Assembly (NCBI GenBank): GCA_904063045.1
Contig: CAJFCJ010000005.1
Span: forward strand, 2,846,165-2,910,164
DNA from: Dimorphilus gyrociliatus
Lineage: Eukaryota > Annelida > Polychaeta > Dinophilidae
Reading direction: 5' to 3'
DNA length: 64,000 nucleotides
This document shows positions 60,903-64,000 of this stretch, piece by piece (position 1 is the first letter of the stretch; the number at the start of each line of letters is the position of its first letter). The notes under the pieces were generated by a model, which was not told the DNA's origin, ran no database searches, and worked only from the letters and a program-made list of their open reading frames with translations. Made by a program: the position numbers and the translations under genes.

Positions 60903-63418
60903 TTAATCAAATGTTTGTCTCTTTCCCGCGTATTGCTGAACCCCAGTGCTCGGTCTACCTCTGAATCCACCGCCACCTCCACGACCACCTCTTCCTCTGA
61001 ATCCTCCACCGCCGCGACCGCCACGACCTCTAAATCCACCGCCGCCGCCACCTCCAAATCCACCCCCACGACCTCCTCTGAAGCCGCCGCCGCCGCCTCC
61101 TCCTCCTCCGCGTGGTGTTGAGAAATCGACAAATACACTTCTTCCGTCTATGTCACATCCTTGTTTCTCCTCCAAGCATTTCTTAGCATCCTCTTCTGAA
61201 TCAAACTCGACATATCCAAAACCTTTCGATCTACCAGTATCTGAGTGAGTAATAATGCGAGCTGCAGTACCTCCCATTGCTTTCTGAAGACCTTCTTCAG
61301 TTGTATCAAAACTCAAATTCTTCACAAATAGTGTACTGGAGCTACTGCCTCGATTACCACCATCAAATGATTTCTTAGGTCCCTTGCTGTTCTTGCTCTT
61401 AGAACCACAAAAATCCAAAAACAACGATCTACCTTTCAAAGTGTGTCCTTGGTTTTCATTGAGAGCTGTCTCAACCTGAGCCTCAGTCTCGTACTCGGCA
61501 AAAGCGAATCTAAAAACGTTCAAGTTTTTAAAAATATTTTCTTAAGAGAATATTAGCGTTCTCGTTGTCTAATAAAACTCTCAGACAAATGCCTCGAAAT
61601 GTTAAGATCATAGGCTTTAAGCCTATCAAATGTTAAGGTAGCTTTTCGATTCATCACCGCAAATATCTTATTTGACAACTTTATTAGAAAATGACTTACC
61701 CTCTATGGCCATAACCATTTTGCTTGTCTTTTGCGAGTCTAACATCAGTTGCAGTACTGAAGACGTTGTACAAATCATCTTCAGTTACACTATCGGCGAT
61801 ATTTTTAATAAAAAGCGTTCTTTTATCCTTTTCTGTAAAAATAAATATTGTTAAATAATTGTCCTAATTTTAGGTAGCATTTCCCTATATATTCTTAATA
61901 ATCAGGCCAAATGCCTAAGACTACATTTGCATAATGCGTTCAGACTCGTCATCTGTTCATCATTTTTTTCTTAATGCAAAAACTTAATCCTAACAATGAA
62001 CGTACCTTCAAATCCATTATCTTCACTCTTTTCTGCTACAAAAGAATTATCTTCCTTTTTGGTGTCGGGTTGTCCATCCTGCTTTATATACAAAGTACAT
62101 CCTTTATATTCTGAGGCATCTAGACCAGTTGCAGTATCCATATCTAGAGGATTTTCCAGAGTTATTATCGCAAAATCTTTGTCTTCTTTTTTGTCAACAT
62201 TTTCCAATGGGATCTTCTTCTTCTTGAAGAATTTGATTAACTGATCTTCAGTCAAATCCCTTACACCTTTGACGAATATTTTCTTGTTTCCTTCAGTTGT
62301 ACCGTTTGCACCTGATAAGTATATATTTAGCATAGTTCTTTGCAGCTAATTTATATTTAAAGACGTACCATTTTCTTTTTCTTCACCTGATTCCTCATCC
62401 TCGGAACTACTGTCCTTAGATTTCTTAGAGGGAACCTCTTCTTTTTCGGACTTTGCCTTACGTTTCTTGGATTTTTTCTCATCTTCGTCACTTGAATCTT
62501 CATCTGAAGACGACTCTTTTGCTTTCTTGGATTTCTTGGCCTTCTTAGAAGGGATAGATTCTTTCTCTGCCTTAGCCTTACGTTTTTTAGATTTTTTATC
62601 TTCTTTCTCACTTTCTTCATCAGAACCTTCATCACTACTTTCTTTCTTGTTCTTTTTCTTATTATCTTTCTTGCTCTTTTTCGATTTCTCTGAATAATAG
62701 AACGACATGTTACTTTCGTAGGAAAGAAGTCTTTTTTAACTTACTGCTTTTCTTTTTTTCTTCTTCTTCGCTGTCTAAGACTTCTTCCTCGCTTTCTTCT
62801 TCCTTGGGAGGGACATCTTTCTTCTCCTTTTTCTGTCGAAGAATAAAATTAATAAAACGTGGTATGAAAAGTTACATGTAAGCTGAGTATATGGCTACAC
62901 GTTGCCACATATTACTGTGTGTATGGGGAGTTGTACATCTACTTCTACATTGCCTAAATATACAACTTACCCTAAAATTCTACAAGAATTTCCTTTTTGA
63001 GGGTTCCGATTCATTTAACCAAAATTATTAGTAAATAGGTTGTTTTCTGGTTTTAGACTGTATGGTTAAGTGGCTTGGTCTCTAATTTAAAGCTTTCTTA
63101 AGGAATTTGCGTCGTGACCTCGATAACTTTCGCCGACATGCGAGTCCTTACCCACTGAAAACGGTCTCTCAATGTATTTCGCCTTTTAAATAGATTCAAA
63201 AAATGTACGTTTTTGATCATATCGCTACATTTCAGCCAAATTAGCTGATGAGCGGCCGTCGCTCAACTTTATTTAGCATTTAAGCCAAAACATGCGGTCT
63301 CCCATGTCAAGCACGTGGGAACTTTCGGCATTTTTCTTTGCCTGTAATTATTCTTCTATCTTTGAATAGTTAATGTACAACATCTTACCTGCTTATCTTT
63401 GCTGCCCTTAACTTTCAT
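60903..63418 (-). CDS. NCL: Nucleolin-type nucleolar RNA-binding protein
   Basis: Ribosome-biogenesis factor of the nucleolus. Exons in reading order: 63389-63418, 62745-62832, 62369-62689, 62006-62311, 61700-61832, 60903-61509; 494 aa. Residues 1-145 alternate lysine blocks (KKSKKRKAK, repeated) with acidic serine clusters (SSSDEDSSDEDEKK), the casein-kinase-type nucleolin tail. Three RRMs follow: KKIFVKGVRDLTEDQLIKFF; RTLFIKNIADSVTEDDLY with GFAFAEYE; and TLFVKNLSFDTTEEGLQ with GFGYVEFDSEEDA. The C-terminus is a glycine-arginine RGG/GRGG tail. Vertebrate nucleolin has four RRMs; three here is normal for some invertebrates. The first intron is 556 nt and holds a CACGTG box. The acidic and RGG tracts create long antisense open frames that are not genes. 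Confidence 0.92.
63312..63317. promoter_or_regulatory. E-box in nucleolin intron 1
   Basis: CACGTG about 70 bp inside the first intron, counting from its 5' end. A second CACGTG at 63522-63527 lies about 105 bp upstream of the start codon. MYC/MAX boxes in the first intron are a known feature of vertebrate nucleolin genes. Confidence 0.5.
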
Positions 63419-64000
63419 ATTTGTAACAAAAACAGGGAATGTAGACTTAAACAAACGAGATTTTTGCAGATTCAACAATTCAATCACGCGGTTCACGCTG
63501 AATGGAAAGCCGTATGTAAGTCACGTGTAATGCTATACCCAGCATGCGCTATTACGATTAATCGTATTTTCGATTAATCGGTTATAATTTAATCGATGAC
63601 CTGTTTCAAACTCTAAAAAACTAATCTCTTGAAGAATTTGACAGAATAGATAACAGTTAAAAAATAAATCTTATGTAAAAGTTATGATATTCTTTTTGGC
63701 AAGAGTAAGCCAGCAATATGTTACTCGAGCAACAAACAGTTTTTAGATGTCCCTGAAAGTTAAACGATAATAATTTTAGTACAGCAATGAGAAAATAGCT
63801 TTGCAGTGGGTTTACTATAAAAATAGTATTTTTTATATTTAATATATGAAAACTTAAAGTAAGTTGATAAAAGCAGATGAATCAAATATAACAAAGATTT
63901 AAAATAAAGAAGACTGGTATCTGTCATAGAGTTCTAAATGAAGACAGGTACCAGGTGTAGCTTATTGCTTTGGCGGGTTTTTCAATTACATATCGTTAAC
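63419..64000. other. Upstream flank of nucleolin
   Basis: 582 bp to the window edge. It contains CACGTG at 63522-63527 and two copies of the palindrome CGATTAATCG at 63555-63564 and 63571-63580. No exon recognised. Confidence 0.5.
63555..63580. repeat. Two CGATTAATCG palindromes in tandem
   Basis: Identical 10-bp palindromes with centres 16 bp apart. Each contains GATTA/TAATC on both strands, the core of K50 (Otx/Pitx-type) homeodomain sites. Confidence 0.5.

Noticed and set aside
60887-61248. Long plus- and minus-frame proline-, serine/threonine- or alanine/valine-rich frames over the nucleolin tail
   Set aside because: They are other-frame readings of the GGN repeats that encode the RGG tail; the nucleolin frame is the only one with domain structure and splice continuity.
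62357-62697. Basic and serine/phenylalanine-rich frames over nucleolin exon 3
   Set aside because: Shadow frames of the lysine/acidic repeat tract.

Overview
This window is nuclear DNA from an animal with a compact, AT-rich genome. Twenty-two protein-coding genes or gene parts can be read. Most are split by short GT-AG introns of about 50-70 nt, and intergenic gaps are often only 70-900 bp. Tryptophan hydroxylase, DNMT1, SERINC, PKI and an activin type II receptor-like ectodomain show a metazoan. Gene density and intron size suggest a miniaturised invertebrate, for example an annelid with a reduced genome such as Dimorphilus; that taxonomic guess is inference. I saw no bacterial operon, CRISPR array or intact transposon, and recognised no tRNA by eye. 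All exon limits below were read by hand from GT-AG sites and reading phase.

Layout, left to right: POT1-like telomere protein (-, cut by the left edge); TauD/TfdA dioxygenase (+); PKA inhibitor PKI (-); SERINC (+) with a cluster of three alternative exons; a degenerate Rab-like GTPase (+); a 1,735-aa nucleotidyltransferase-like/TPR protein (+); UBXN11 (+); tryptophan hydroxylase (+); DDX39B/UAP56 (-); RNASEH2C (+); an NPAT-like LisH protein (-); POLD1 (+); SMYD4 (+) with a FANCA gene lying inside its first intron on the same strand; a kinase-less activin type II receptor-like protein (+); DNMT1 (+); gamma-glutamyltransferase (-); aspartylglucosaminidase (+); ATOX1 (-); an AQP11-like channel (+); CTP synthase (+); nucleolin (-).

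Genome maintenance and S-phase functions are over-represented (POT1, RNASEH2C, NPAT-like, POLD1, FANCA, DNMT1). Exact or near E2F motifs lie close upstream of RNASEH2C, POLD1/NPAT-like and SMYD4/FANCA. CTP synthase and nucleolin have CACGTG E-boxes, and the lysosomal gene AGA has an inverted pair of TFEB/MITF-type boxes just before its start codon.

The most unusual points are: the FANCA-in-SMYD4 arrangement, possibly with a shared first exon; three homologous mutually exclusive exons in SERINC; a DNMT1 without a CXXC zinc finger; a membrane-anchored type II receptor ectodomain without a kinase; a POT1 with extra OB-like segments; and a Rab with a ruined G3 box and no prenylation cysteine.
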